From Chamaelirium japonicum (lineage: Eukaryota > Streptophyta > Magnoliopsida > Liliales > Melanthiaceae): 64,000 nucleotides of DNA. A model generated the notes under the pieces. The model was not told the origin of the DNA, ran no database searches, and saw only the letters and a program-made list of their open reading frames with translations. Location of the stretch: contig OX393552.1 in assembly GCA_947650365.1 (NCBI GenBank), forward strand, positions 24,080,237-24,144,236, given 5' to 3'. The position numbers and the translations under genes are program-made. The stretch's first letter is position 1; each line of letters begins with the position of its first letter. Positions 47,001 through 56,477 of this stretch are shown piece by piece.

Positions 47001-50000
47001 TGTTTTAAGATTTCATTTCGAGAAAGGATTAATTGTGAAGCCCTTTTTTTAATTCTTATCTTTTGAGTCTCTTATAGCCATTATCCATCACTTATCAATT
47101 TGTTAATGATTGCTGAATTGCTGTTGTTTCCTTTTCCAAATACATGTAGAGGGGCAGCTAGGTTATATAGTCGACACACAACCCACGCCACGGCGTGTTA
47201 GTTCCCTCAGAGCAAAAGTGATTGCTGTTGCTGCTGCAAATAAACACACTGTTGCAGTAGCCGAGTCTGGTGAAATTTTCACTTGGGGATGCAATAAGGA
47301 AGGTCAACTTGGTTATGGTACCTCCAATTCAGCTTCAAACTACACACCAAGACTGGTTGAATGCTTGAAAGGAAAGGTTTTCAGAGGAGTTTCGGCGGCA
47401 AAGTATCATACAGTAGCCCTAGGATCTGACGGAGAGGTAAGTATATGTGGAAATGTTGCTTTGTTCAAATCCATTCTACTTATAGCAAAGGAAAGAACAA
47501 GAAAGGTGTCCACACATTCAATCCCACCATTTTCCGAAGTGACTATACTTGCAAGCAGTGACCTAACTGTAGTGGTGACGAGGTCTTGGTGGGATTCGCC
47601 TTTTTGGCATTAGCACTGTTCTATGTACAAGCAGGCATAGAATTGACCCAAACCAATTTGACCATTTGCTTCCTGACCGTTACCTTTCAGTTGATCAGCC
47701 CCCATCAATTGTTCCCATTTCGACTTGCCTGATCCAACCTGTTTACCAATAATAATTTATTAAATGTAGAGTTATGTGGGTTGTTGACTTGTTCAGCCCT
47801 TCATGTATCAGACTGGGTTTCTTGAGCTTGGTTGTGGTTCATACATTTTTCTTCTGGTCTGTTCGTGCTTTTCTTTGCAGGTATTCACTTGGGGACATCG
47901 TCTTGTTACCCCAAGGCGTGTTATCGTTGCTAGGAGCTTAAAGAAAAATGGGAACGCACCACTGAAATTCCATCGTATGGAGCGGCTTCACGTGATTTCA
48001 GTTGCTGCTGGAATGATTCATAGCATGGCTCTCACTGATGATGGAACTTTATTTTATTGGATTTCCTCGGATCCTGATCTAAGATGTCAGCAGGTATGAA
48101 TTGTTGAAAATGCTGTCTTGAAATTTTTTTAATTGCCAACCTAAGGAAATAATTTCAAGAAAGGATTCATTAAGTACGACCATATGTCTGTATTTGTTAA
48201 CTCACCGTTCTTTATTTTCTTTAATAAGGAAATAATATCAAGAAAGAATTCATAGAGTATGACCATATGTCTGTATCCGTTGACTCACCATTCTTTATTT
48301 TATTTCTCTTTCCTTTTTTGTTACCTATAGGTGTATTCAATAGGTGGGAGGAATATGGTGAGCATTTCTGCCGGTAAATACTGGACTGCTGCTGTTACGA
48401 CAACAGGAGATGTTTATATGTGGGATGGGAAGAAGCACAAGGATGAGACTCTTGTTATGACTCGCTTACACGGTGTTAAGCGTGCTACATCAGTATGTGT
48501 TGGTGAAACACATTTGCTAGCCGTGTGTGCCCTTTATCATCCCGTTTGCCCCCCCAAAGTGGATGACAATCATCAGACACCAATTTCCAAGGGCAGTGAT
48601 GAAATTGAAGAATTAGATGAAGGATTCCTCTTCAATGACATAGAAACAGATACTAGCCTGCCAGCCGCACAAAATAATGACGTACTTAACCGACCTATAC
48701 CTAGTTTAAAAAGCCTCTGTGAGAAGGCTGCATCAGAGTTTCTTGTCGAGCCAAGGAATGCCATACAACTTCTAGAAATTGCAGATTCTCTGGAAGCCGA
48801 TGACCTAAGAAAGCATTGCGAGGTACTCTTTAGCACTAAGTAGCTATTTTTCGGAATAGATAATATTTTTGCTCTAGTTTCACAATCTATAGCTAAAGAT
48901 TTATTGCTATCCAGGAGATAGCTTTGCACAACCTTGATTATATTTTCATGGCCTCGGCGCCAGCTATTGCGAGTGCTTCACCTGAAATTCTAGTGAGGCT
49001 AGAGAAATTATGGGATGAGAGATCCTCTGAACCTTGGAGTCACCGTCGCCTCCCCACATTGACAGCTACTTTTCCTGCCATTATCTACGGTGAAGAGGAG
49101 GGAAATAACAAGAGTGGCCTTAGACTTCGAGATAGTCACCACAACCCCATGTTCAAAACGTATGGGCAAACAAGAGCAGACTGTTTTTCGCAAGGAGAGA
49201 GTGCTGCTGACGAAGCTGTTAAACAAGTCAGGGTACTTCGTAAAAAGTTGCAGCAAATAGAGATGCTTGAAGCTAAGAAGTTCAGTGGCCATCTTCTTGA
49301 TGACCAACAAATTGCCAAGCTTCAAACCAGACCTGCTCTTGAGAGCATGCTTTTCGAGCTAGGCGCCCCCCTTGAGGCCGAGTCCAAGCTCTCTTCCCAT
49401 GCCTTACCTGATGCTAAGTGGAATAAGAAGGTGGAGGCATCTAGGAAACAAAGGAGAAAAGGCAAGCATAAGGGATCCCAATCAGATGAATTGTCTGGAA
49501 GTCATGAAGTTTTTATGGAACAGATCTCAGAGAAGGGTCTCCCTGATGTCAAAAGTCCTCAAATTCCTGAAGAAAAGGTCAGCTTTCAATATATTATTGC
49601 GTACCTGTATGACTATATTGAACATGAAGAAACAAACCTGTCTGCTCATCCTGGTGATTTTAATTGTATATCATCTAAGATTCATTGCGGTAAACCAGAC
49701 ATTCGCTTACAATACCGGACTATATCTGTTTGTAACTTTGTGCTACAGCGAATGTTCTTGCGCTTTACTTTATTCTACTTGTATTTCGTAGAGCTGCACG
49801 ATTTCAGTTCATGCAATTCTTTTTATTATTGTGGTAAATCTCAGGAAGATGAAGATATCATACCTGCCGGCAAAAGTGGAGTCATTGAAGAGTGCTCGTC
49901 TGACAGCCCAAACAGCATTTCTAACTCTCGTAACAATAAGGCTTCCCAATCCACCTCAACCAAGAAACGGAATAAGAAAGGTGGTCTATCGATGTTTCTG

Positions 50001-52617
50001 AGTGGTGCTCTTGAGGGCATCCCGAAACAGGCTCCTCCACCACCAACACCCAAAAGTGAGGGACCTGCGTGGGGTGGGACTAAAATTACAAAAGGGCCTA
50101 CTGCTTTCCGTGACATTCAGGACGAGCAAAGCAAACTAAGAGAGGTGACGGCGATTAGGATCAAGGATCGGTTTGAAGATTCAGTTGAGTCAGTAAGCGG
50201 TGGACAGGTTCTGTTGAGTTCATTTCTACCTGGGGCAGCATCAAGCCCGATAGCTGTAGTCCCAGCCTGTGGGCTGCCAGCTGCTGAAGGAGAGAAGAGC
50301 ACGCCTCCTTGGTCTTCGGTAGGGACTCCACCTATTTTGCGCCGACCATCCTTGAGGGACATTCAAATGCAGCAGGTATGCTGTAAATTATTTGCTTTAT
50401 TATTATTTTGCCTGTTTACAAAGAGTTGGTCGAGATTTTTATTCATTGACCTTTCACATGTACATTATCTGCTTCGTGATTATTTTGCCCATTTACAAGG
50501 AGCCAATCAAGATTTGGCCAGTGGTTAATTACTTAATTCTTACAGTTGACACATTGCTGATGCTACATTTTATTGTCTTCCTGATTCCATTTAAACTTTT
50601 AACATTTTGCATGAATATAGTTTTTAATGCTCCACTATTGACATCATTTACTCTCTTTGCTTTCGCACCTTTAAAAACTTGTACGACGTTACATTTAAGT
50701 ATTCATTTCTACTTTTTCTTATGTGATGTAGACAAGGATGGTTTGTACTACTGGCTTAACTAACAATGTACCTTGGTCGTCAGCATACTATGCATATAAC
50801 TTTCAGTATAACGCAGATTTTTACAGAAAAATCAGCAAGCTGATAGTTTAAAGCTTAGATCCAGCAAGAACATATAATAATATTCAGCGGGAGGATTGAT
50901 CTATCAATAAAACCAAATTCTACACAATAAACCCAATTCAGCATGCACAGAATTTAAAAACAACTGTAATATATATTAGAAAGCAGGCATATAACCGGTA
51001 TCCAAGGGCATCAGACAAGTCTTGGTCAACCTACTTCGATGTAGCTATAACAGGGATCAAGACGATGGTAAATATAGGTGATTTCAGCAAGCTGTAAGGT
51101 GCAGTGCCGAAATTTGATTGGAGATGAAGCAGAATGAAGAAGGATGATGGGGAAAGAAGAGCAACGATTATGCAAACCAACGTTGGTCACCAAGAGACAA
51201 AAATGAATCCCTCGTGGAGCAAAGCGGTCGATCGGAGGCTAAGAATCCTTCGGTTCGCTTGTTGAGCACCAATCTCGATGGTGGAAAACGACGAATAGGA
51301 CGGTGAAGACTACAGTCTCTCCCAAAAAGCTCTCACAAAGGTATATAATTTCAGATCTCAATTCTCCCTTTGTTTTCCCCCTTTTATATTCATTGGGTAC
51401 TCGAAATAAGTTGGGGATCAAAACCCTAAGAGGGGATTAAAGGATGAGAAGAAGCGAAGGGGGAGAAAAAGGAAAGAAAGAGATGACAAGAGAGAGATGG
51501 GATGGCATGCGGCGTGTGTCTGATTTGTTTTTTGACCGCGGGGGATTGGGGGCATGTACATAGAGGCCAAACGGCGGCATTGGAGACAGAAAGAGGGGGA
51601 CAATATGGAGGTTTCTCCTCTCCTGTGGACTCACAAACATCCTGAAAGCTCATCGACTTTAACCTAATGACTTGTTATGTCATCAATGGCTTAAGTCATA
51701 CCCATCCGGCTGTTGGATGAGTCTAATCTCGACCGATCGTCAGTGCCCTGCAGAAACCTGTTAGCCTATTCTATTATCATTAATCAACTGAAACGTATCC
51801 GAAATGTCCTGGAATATCTTGAAAAGCCATCCAAACATGATCGTGGTCATCCCCCACGGTTTAAGATGCATGTATAATTGAGTTTACGAAGAAAAAACCT
51901 AACAAATGCAGAAAATAAGCAAAAATTTGATAAAAGCTACTACTAATTGTTTTATTACCGCAAATATATAAATAGATGATGGCATGATGGAGATCAGACT
52001 GCATCACTGTGGCCGCCTTACTAGAGTCCCTAGCTATCTTCTGCTCGTTGCCAATCGCTCATGTTATTTACTCCATGTATCATGAAGGTTCGTTGCTGAT
52101 GAACAAATGAATGACAGTGCTTGGTTTTACATTCTGAGTGCACTAAGATATTGCCTGTAAAGCTGCCCATTCCATTGTTAGTACTTGATACCCGTCTTGG
52201 CTGGTTTCTATCAATGATCCCACCTTGATATGGGGAATTTTTTTCGTCGTGTATCGCTGCCTTACTCCAGTCGTCATAAATTATCGGCCATTAGACTATT
52301 TCTACCTTTTCCATTATTTAGCAAGCAAATGCAGGGGACTTAATTTCATATATTTATTGTTTAAGCAGGAAAAGAAGCAACAGAGCATATCGAACAGCCC
52401 CAAAACTAGGACAGCGGGCTTCTCCGTTGCGTCTTCTCAGGGGTCCACATCAGATCCCGCTGGTCCGAAGGATGCCATCCCTAACCGCTGGTTCAAACCT
52501 GAGACGGACGCACCATCCTCCATCCGCTCGATTCAGATCGAGGAGAAGGCAATGAAAGACCTGAAGCGCTTCTACAGCAGTGTGAAACTGGTGAGATCCC
52601 ATCCTCAAGCATCGTGA
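37809..52617 (+). CDS. Ankyrin-repeat/RCC1-repeat protein, plant IBTK-like (At3g03790 family), 10 coding exons
   Basis: Exons 37809-38078, 38507-38684, 39030-39258, 41174-41313, 47150-47436, 47881-48093, 48331-48822, 48915-49577, 49845-50375 and 52369-52617 join in frame, all with GT-AG borders, to 3,252 nt: 1,083 residues and a stop. The length fits the Arabidopsis family member as I recall it (about 1,080). Residues about 50-137 hold two ankyrin repeats (GLTPLHIATWRNHVPIVKRL; SLHRALHFGHLAVASVLL). Residues about 150-500 are RCC1-type blades (VYSWG, LYTWG, VFTWG, IFTWG). A helical stretch at about 575-640 resembles the tail of a BTB/BACK region, without a clear BTB core. The C-terminal half is charged and disordered, ending in a conserved block (SIRSIQIEEKAMKDLKRFYS). 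Animal IBTK has a similar ankyrin-RCC1-BTB order and acts as a CUL3 substrate adaptor and BTK inhibitor; no such role is shown for the plant protein. The start ATG is the first in the exon and gives the expected N-terminus. Confidence 0.9.
38507..38684 (+). CDS. Coding exon 2 (residues 91-150)
   Basis: Acceptor TTTTTTCAG|GATGG. Encodes DGESGWSSLHRALHFGHLAV, the second ankyrin repeat, and EDSKCRTPVDLLSGPVLQVV. Donor TCAG|GTAGTG leaves one base of a Val codon. Confidence 0.9.
39030..39258 (+). CDS. Coding exon 3 (residues 150-226), first RCC1 repeats
   Basis: Acceptor ATTTAG|TTGCAACG. Encodes EVYSWGSGTNYQLGTGN and GELYTWGFGRGGRLGHPD, the start of the RCC1 propeller. Donor CACAG|GTATTT splits a Ser codon. 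It has no single ATG-initiated frame of length, so it is easy to miss. Confidence 0.9.
40555..40720. repeat. Dispersed GGGGTCGGCTTTATGAATCC repeat, copy in intron 3
   Basis: About 165 bp containing CCATGTCCCATCTACTCGG, GGTCGGCTTTATGAATCC, CATTTCTATTTAGGGCTAT and CAATGTTATTCTAGG. A second copy lies at 53060-53230. Similar GGGGTCGGCT sequences are widespread in angiosperms and belong to non-LTR retroelements as far as I know; the exact family is uncertain. Confidence 0.65.
41174..41313 (+). CDS. Coding exon 4 (residues 226-273), RCC1 repeat
   Basis: Acceptor CTTGCAG|TGGCC. Encodes GQSAVITPRKVTLGLGSRRV and AAKHHTIIATESGEVFTWGS. Donor AGAG|GTCGTT splits a Glu codon that is completed in exon 5. 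Confidence 0.9.
43610..44460. mobile_element. Dispersed repeat with CCTAGAGGGGGGTGAATAGG start
   Basis: Begins near TTGACACACAAGCACCTAG and contains AGAGGGGGGTGAATAGGTG and GGTGGTTCAGGAAATTCCC, sequences common to many plant non-coding LTR-type repeats. No protein coding capacity. Ends are not fixed. Confidence 0.45.
44472..44985. mobile_element. TIR element with CCGTTCTTTTGG ends
   Basis: Left GCCCGTTCTTTTGGTGAGAA and right CCCGCCAAAAGAACGGACCC are inverted. About 510 bp, non-coding. Target duplication not resolved. Confidence 0.55.
46167..46354. repeat. Inverted repeat with 24-bp perfect arms
   Basis: 46167-46190 and 46331-46354 are perfect reverse complements (GTGAGTGTGCTGCATCGG and onward), 140 bp apart. 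In addition GGCTGTCGTGGTTCATGTTC (46098) recurs directly as AGCTGTCGTTGTTCATGTCT (46315). The block looks like the product of a local rearrangement. Confidence 0.8.
47150..47436 (+). CDS. Coding exon 5 (residues 273-368), RCC1 repeats
   Basis: Acceptor ACATGTAG|AGGGG. Encodes EGQLGYIVDTQPTPRRVSS, GEIFTWGCNKEGQLGYGTSN and AAKYHTVALGSDGE. Donor GAG|GTAAGT. Codons on both sides of the 5.8-kb intron join in frame. Confidence 0.9.
47881..48093 (+). CDS. Coding exon 6 (residues 369-439), RCC1 repeat
   Basis: Acceptor CTTTGCAG|GTATTC. Encodes VFTWGHRLVTPRRVIVARSL and AAGMIHSMALTDDGTLFYW. Donor CAG|GTATGA, phase 0. Confidence 0.9.
48331..48822 (+). CDS. Coding exon 7 (residues 440-603)
   Basis: Acceptor CCTATAG|GTGTAT. 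Encodes the last RCC1-like blade (SISAGKYWTAAVTTTGDVYM), the family segment VGETHLLAVCALYHPVCPP, an acidic linker (EIEELDEGF), and the start of the helical stretch (SLKSLCEKAASEFLVEPRNA). Donor GAG|GTACTC. Confidence 0.9.
48915..49577 (+). CDS. Coding exon 8 (residues 604-824)
   Basis: Acceptor TATCCAG|GAGATA. Completes the helical stretch (EIALHNLDYIFMASAPAIAS), then a coiled-coil-like stretch (EAVKQVRVLRKKLQQIEMLE) and a basic patch (ASRKQRRKGKHKGS, residues about 775-790) that could serve nuclear import. Donor AAG|GTCAGC. The following intron has no in-frame stop. Confidence 0.88.
49845..50375 (+). CDS. Coding exon 9 (residues 825-1001)
   Basis: Acceptor ATCTCAG|GAAGAT. Encodes a low-complexity region with conserved islands KKGGLSMFLSGALEGIPKQ, WGGTKITKGPTAFRDIQDEQ, and PSLRDIQMQQ at the end. 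Donor CAG|GTATGC. Confidence 0.9.
50376..52368 (+). other. Intron 9, 2.0 kb, probably holding an inserted repeat
   Basis: Borders GT/AG. The central 50790-51900 differs in texture and contains CCCCCACGGTTTAAGATGC and CAGCAAGCTGATAG, which read like part of a minus-strand LTR or other dispersed repeat. I could not define its ends. Confidence 0.5.
52369..52617 (+). CDS. Coding exon 10 (residues 1002-1083) and stop
   Basis: Acceptor TTAAGCAG|GAAAAG. Encodes EKKQQSISNSPKTRTAGFSV and the family C-terminus (NRWFKPETDAPSSIRSIQIE, then KAMKDLKRFYSSVKLVRS), ending in TGA at 52615-52617. Confidence 0.92.
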   Translation, partial: EKKQQSISNSPKTRTAGFSVASSQGSTSDPAGPKDAIPNRWFKPETDAPSSIRSIQIEEKAMKDLKRFYSSVKLVRSHPQAS

Positions 52618-52900
52618 TCCTCGCCTTCCCATCAAATAGGAACTTGTAGGATTTCCCACCCTTTTCTTAGTTAAAAAAAAAATTATGTAGATTTAACTGT
52701 ACAGAGATCTTTATAGCCTTAGTTTCTTTTCCTTTATTTAAATTTCTTGCTTTCGAAGGCTTTACTGCATTGGTGAAATCTTTGCTGCCCATAGTATAGA
52801 CGAAATCGCAAACTCTACATACTTACCCGAGTACATACATACTGCTTAGACAATCATTCAAATTTGGGATCTCATATTATATTACGACTTCATTCTCTGA
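52618..52900 (+). other. Probable 3' untranslated region of the ankyrin/RCC1 gene
   Basis: Follows the stop. T-rich with no frame; near-upstream A-rich signals such as AAAATTATG occur around 52680. The cleavage site cannot be fixed from sequence alone. Confidence 0.45.
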
Positions 52901-53059
52901 TTTTTGAGTAGTTGAATGTGATTTAGCTTATATCGATAAAAAAAAAAAAAACTTTGCACTGTTTATAGTCTTCTTTAAGGGCTTATTCAAATCCCTGGCG
53001 CCGGCTTATTCAGATCCCTCTATCACATTTCACAGCATCTATCCATGTACTTATCCATA

Positions 53060-53230
53060 ACCATCGAGCGATGTCCCATCTACTTGGGGTCAGCTTTATG
53101 AATCCTTCTTTCACCATTCATTTCTATTTAGGGCTATATATCTTTTGTCGATGAAAGTTTTTCCGTGTCTTTTCTAAGAACTTCCGTCAATGTTATTCTA
53201 GGTCTTTCACTCCTCCTTGGACCTTCCATA
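53060..53230. repeat. Dispersed GGGGTCAGCTTTATGAATCC repeat, copy downstream of the gene
   Basis: Matches the intron-3 copy at 40555-40720 over most of its length (GATGTCCCATCTACTTGG; CATTTCTATTTAGGGCTATA; TCAATGTTATTCTAGG). Confidence 0.65.
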
Positions 53231-53444
53231 GTAATCTGAGGCCTCGCATCTGCTCTATGTTGTACATGGCCAAACTATCTTAATATGTTTTATATGATCT
53301 TGTCATCAATTGGTGCCACTGTAATACTTTTTCTAATACACTCGTTCCTGACCGTCCCTCCTAGTTTTTCTGCATATCCATCTCAGTATCCTCGTTCCAG
53401 TACTTTTTGCCTTTTTTTTGATTTCAAAGACTCTTCGTTACTGC

Positions 53445-54499
53445 TAGGACTGCAGCTCGGCCGGGTTGGAGGTCACCCAAGCGCAACCCAAGTTGTATTT
53501 CCCGCAACCCAACCTGACCTTCAACCCGCTCTGCCCGGTCCAAGAAAATATTTTCAAGCTCGGGTTAGTGAAAATTGGGTTTGGTTGAGTTGCACAGGTT
53601 TGGATAATGCTTATTTTATTATTTTTTTTAAGTTTTGAATTTTAAAGAGAAAAATATCATTACGTCTCTTTACCTCCACTGTCTGATGGTTTGTGGTTGT
53701 GAATAGGGTCCATGCATTGTGGCCTATAAAATGGCATGTAATGCTCAACTTTGGGTTCGGTTTGCCCAATCCCTTGGCCGGTTGGCCCGAGTCCTTCAAT
53801 AAAATCAGCTCATCTCCTCTCACCTAGGGTTAGGGTTTCCTCTCCGGGCTCGTTTCTCCGTCTCGGGGAATAGGGGTTTTCTCTGGCGGCCGGTGCTTTT
53901 GTGCTTGTCACGCTAGTGTCACAGCCTCTCCCATGGGTCGATGGTGGCCTTTCGTTTGATGTCGGGGTTCGTTTTTCCGTCGAGTGCTACAGGATGTTCA
54001 GATTTGGGCCTCGGTGTGAGGTCCTCTGTCGGTGGATTTTCAGGGTGACTTCTGGGACCGGCGGGCGGGTCTCCTGGAGGTTTGTGGCGGCGGTGGCGAT
54101 CGATTGTAGTTCGGAGGTGTTGTGGCGCCGATGGATTTCAGGCTGTGCTACTGGAGCTGATGGTGGATCGCTGTCTCATTTTGGTTTCTTTTTGTTGTGG
54201 GTAGTATCTCCAGCTGTTTCCCGCCGATCGTGGCGGTGTTGGATTGGTTTTTTTTATTTTCTTTTTTAGGGTTTCGGCTGGTTGGCCTCGTGTCTGTAGT
54301 GCGCCAGTGGTGGCGTCTCCTCCTTGAGTGGCGGTGGTTTGTTCTCGGTCGGTGGGCTGTCTCTTCTGTAATGCCGGCATGTGGTCTCTCGGAGGTCCAA
54401 TTGTAACCTCCCCCGTTCGAAGAACCAAAAAAAAAAATCAGCTCAAACCGAACCCAAGTCGGGTTGGGTCTGGTTCAACCCGCCCAAGTTGCAGCCCTA
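53445..54499. mobile_element. hAT-type element interrupted by a retroelement
   Basis: Ends TAGGACTGCAGCTCGG and the complement of TAGGGCTGCAACTTGGGC. Flanks GTTACTGC (53437-53444) and ATTAATGC (54500-54507), an 8-bp duplication with two mismatches. GGTTGG / CCAACC motifs fill the ends. It is 1,055 bp long including the inserted retroelement, about 420 bp without. The same terminus appears near 29940 and 30410. Confidence 0.7.
53813..54433 (+). mobile_element. Poly(A)-tailed retroelement with 12-bp target duplication
   Basis: AAAATCAGCTCA occurs on both sides (53801-53812 and 54434-54445), the right copy directly after an A-run that begins at AGAACC. This is the signature of LINE-type target-primed insertion. 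The body starts TCTCCTCTCACCTAGGGTTA, is GC-rich and has no domain I recognise, so it is SINE-like or a 5'-truncated/deleted LINE derivative. A relative is split at 17618-17789 and 23426-24119. Confidence 0.75.
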
Positions 54500-54507
54500 A
54501 TTAATGC

Positions 54508-54688
54508 TGCTAGAACTTACATAAAATGAGGAAGAGTTCGATATATGCAATGGCGCACCATTCAATCACCATCGCCTATTGCCACCTGTAACCATTGGTC
54601 TTCACCCACTGCCGTGGCCGCCTAGTCTCCCCGCCATCTCCTATTGGCCAGCCCATCACTACTACTGCTTGCCAGTTGCCACTGAGTA
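54508..54688. other. No recognised feature
   Basis: Short stretch between two repeats, rich in CCACTG/CCATC; no gene seen. Confidence 0.4.
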
Positions 54689-55610
54689 ATAATTTTTTTT
54701 TTGTGAAAGAACATTACACTACAAAGGCCACAACAACACATAACATCACATCATTAGCATTGTCTACATTCGCGCATGAACCCAGTAGCACTCATATCAA
54801 GCCCTACTATCGATAGTAAAGACCCGGAAAAGTCCTCATACCAAACTTGTGATTGTTTGGAGATTCTGCCTCTCGTAGCTAGCCAGTTCGTCACCGCGTT
54901 AGTTTTCCGAAATATGTGAGAGATACGAATGTCTCTGAAGCTGTATTAAGGCGCAACAGTCTTCTAAGATCGCATCAAGAGAATCATTTGAGAGTAGAAC
55001 TTGGATTGTAGATAGTGAGTTATCTTCGATCCATAGGGACGCCATTGGAAAACTTCTGAGAGCCTCTTGTAAGCCCTCCCACAATCCCCAGCCTTCGGCC
55101 ACCTGCACCGAAGACAGACAACGAGATAACACACATACACAAAGTATTACCTTGGGAGTTTCTGAAGACAAACGTGACGCCCGCATGTTGGGAGTGGCAT
55201 TCAAGAGCGCCATAAAAAATTAGCTTGATTTCGGAAGGCTTAGTAGGCATTCATCTCACAATGACGGTGGTGGTTTCAGTGAAATCCGTTCTAATGCTTG
55301 TCGCTTTCGATTGATGGGCATGGTGAAACTCTTTAAATTTCCTCCAAATCTTCTTAACAGTAGCCTGAGGGGACTCATTAGCCAACTCATAGATGATTTG
55401 ATTTCTCACCTTTTAGATATTCCAGATAATGAAGTGCATAATGGAGTTGGTGAATTGTTTAAGTCCTTTATCCGAGCAATATTCATAACATAGAAGGGAC
55501 CGAAGATCGCTCAAAGACTTTGGGAGAGGGATGAGGGCTTTCAAATTTCACATCATCATCCAGACCATTTTCGCATCATCATCTAGACTAAGTAATACTT
55601 GTTGCCCCAA
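54689..55610 (-). pseudogene. LINE C-terminal remnant with RNase H domain (RVT_3-like)
   Basis: On the minus strand, in shifting frames, one reads a zf-RVT-to-RNase H linker (ELANESPQATVKKIWRKF), then LIFYGALECHSQHAGVTFVF and RNSQGN, then VAEGWGLWEGLQEALRSFP, LWIEDNSLSTIQVL and HIFRKTNAVTNWLATRGRIS. These are the landmarks of the LINE RNase H domain, which removes RNA from the RNA/DNA hybrid. The first catalytic Asp (usually DGA) is Tyr here (YGA), and at least one frameshift lies near 55140. A T-run at 54690-54700 on the plus strand marks the poly(A) end. No reverse transcriptase core is present. Confidence 0.7.
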
Positions 55611-56469
55611 CTAGGGCAGGAGCCTTCTACCCTGACTGAGGTGGCAACACATGATAGGATGCCCATGTGGGAGGATGGGTTAAAATATGGCTGATATTAT
55701 TTGCACGCCACCTAGTGATAAGGGCATCTAATTTAGCGGAAAATGTGATGCTTGATGTGTTCCCTAGGCCTCCTGGGCTTATACAGATAAAGGACCCTAC
55801 TACCTCTGTTGTCAGTCCCATCCCCCCACCGTCGTCCTCCTCCATTTCTTCTTCATCATCCTACTCCTCCCCCTTTCATCCTCTTCCTCTCCAGCCCTTT
55901 TCTTCCTCTTCCACCTCATCCTACCTCCTTCCTCTTCTTGCCTTCTTCAACTTCCCTATCAAAATCGTAAGATGTGTCGATCGCATGAAGCCGACATGGT
56001 GTGAAATTGTTCAATGGATGACTGATTGCAATCAATGGGAGAGCCTAGGTCATATTTAAAAGGGATGGAGAGGAAGATAGTAAGAGGTGAAGAAAGAAAG
56101 AAAGGAAGAGGACCCGAGGGTCAGGATGAAGCAAAGGAGAAGAGTATGGGGTGCTCTCAAAGAAAAAGGGTGTCTCTATCAAATCACTAATTCGGGTATG
56201 GGTGCCCGTATCAATTTGGGGTCATTATAAATTGATGATGTGTAAATAACAACATTAAAAATTATAAAAGTATGTAACAGGTGGGATCTGCATGATCACT
56301 TTACAGAGTATACATTTTCCAAATTTTTTGACCTAAGTAATAATAAATGAAAACACAGAAGAAAAGCAGTGGTGGGTGTGGTAATGGTTGGAAGGACTAG
56401 ATGTTAAGAATACAAAGGAAATAGTGCCATTAAGTCCATGCCCAAATCTAATATAAGAGTGGCTATTGA
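55611..56469. other. No gene; contains a pyrimidine-rich tract
   Basis: 55825-55960 is almost pure CT (TCCTCCTCCATTTCTTC and similar). The 130-codon frame over it is low-complexity Ser/Pro/Leu and not convincing. The rest is unassigned. Confidence 0.45.
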
Positions 56470-56477
56470 ATTTGTAG

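Larger units (their letters stand above)
41314..47149 (+). other. Intron 4, 5.8 kb, expanded by repeats
   Basis: GT (41314) and AG (47148-47149) fit. Contents: a (G/C)CCTAGAGGGGGGTGAATAGG-type dispersed repeat near 43610-44460, a likely TIR element at 44472-44985, and a rearranged block with a 24-bp inverted repeat at 46167-46354. Other stretches are ordinary and hold no gene that I recognise. The other introns of this gene range from 92 bp to 2.0 kb. Confidence 0.8.

Noticed and set aside
48924..50528. A single-exon gene of 534 codons
   Set aside because: It is coding exons 8 and 9 of the ankyrin/RCC1 gene read through a stop-free intron and past the exon 9 donor; splice sites and family similarity support the spliced form.
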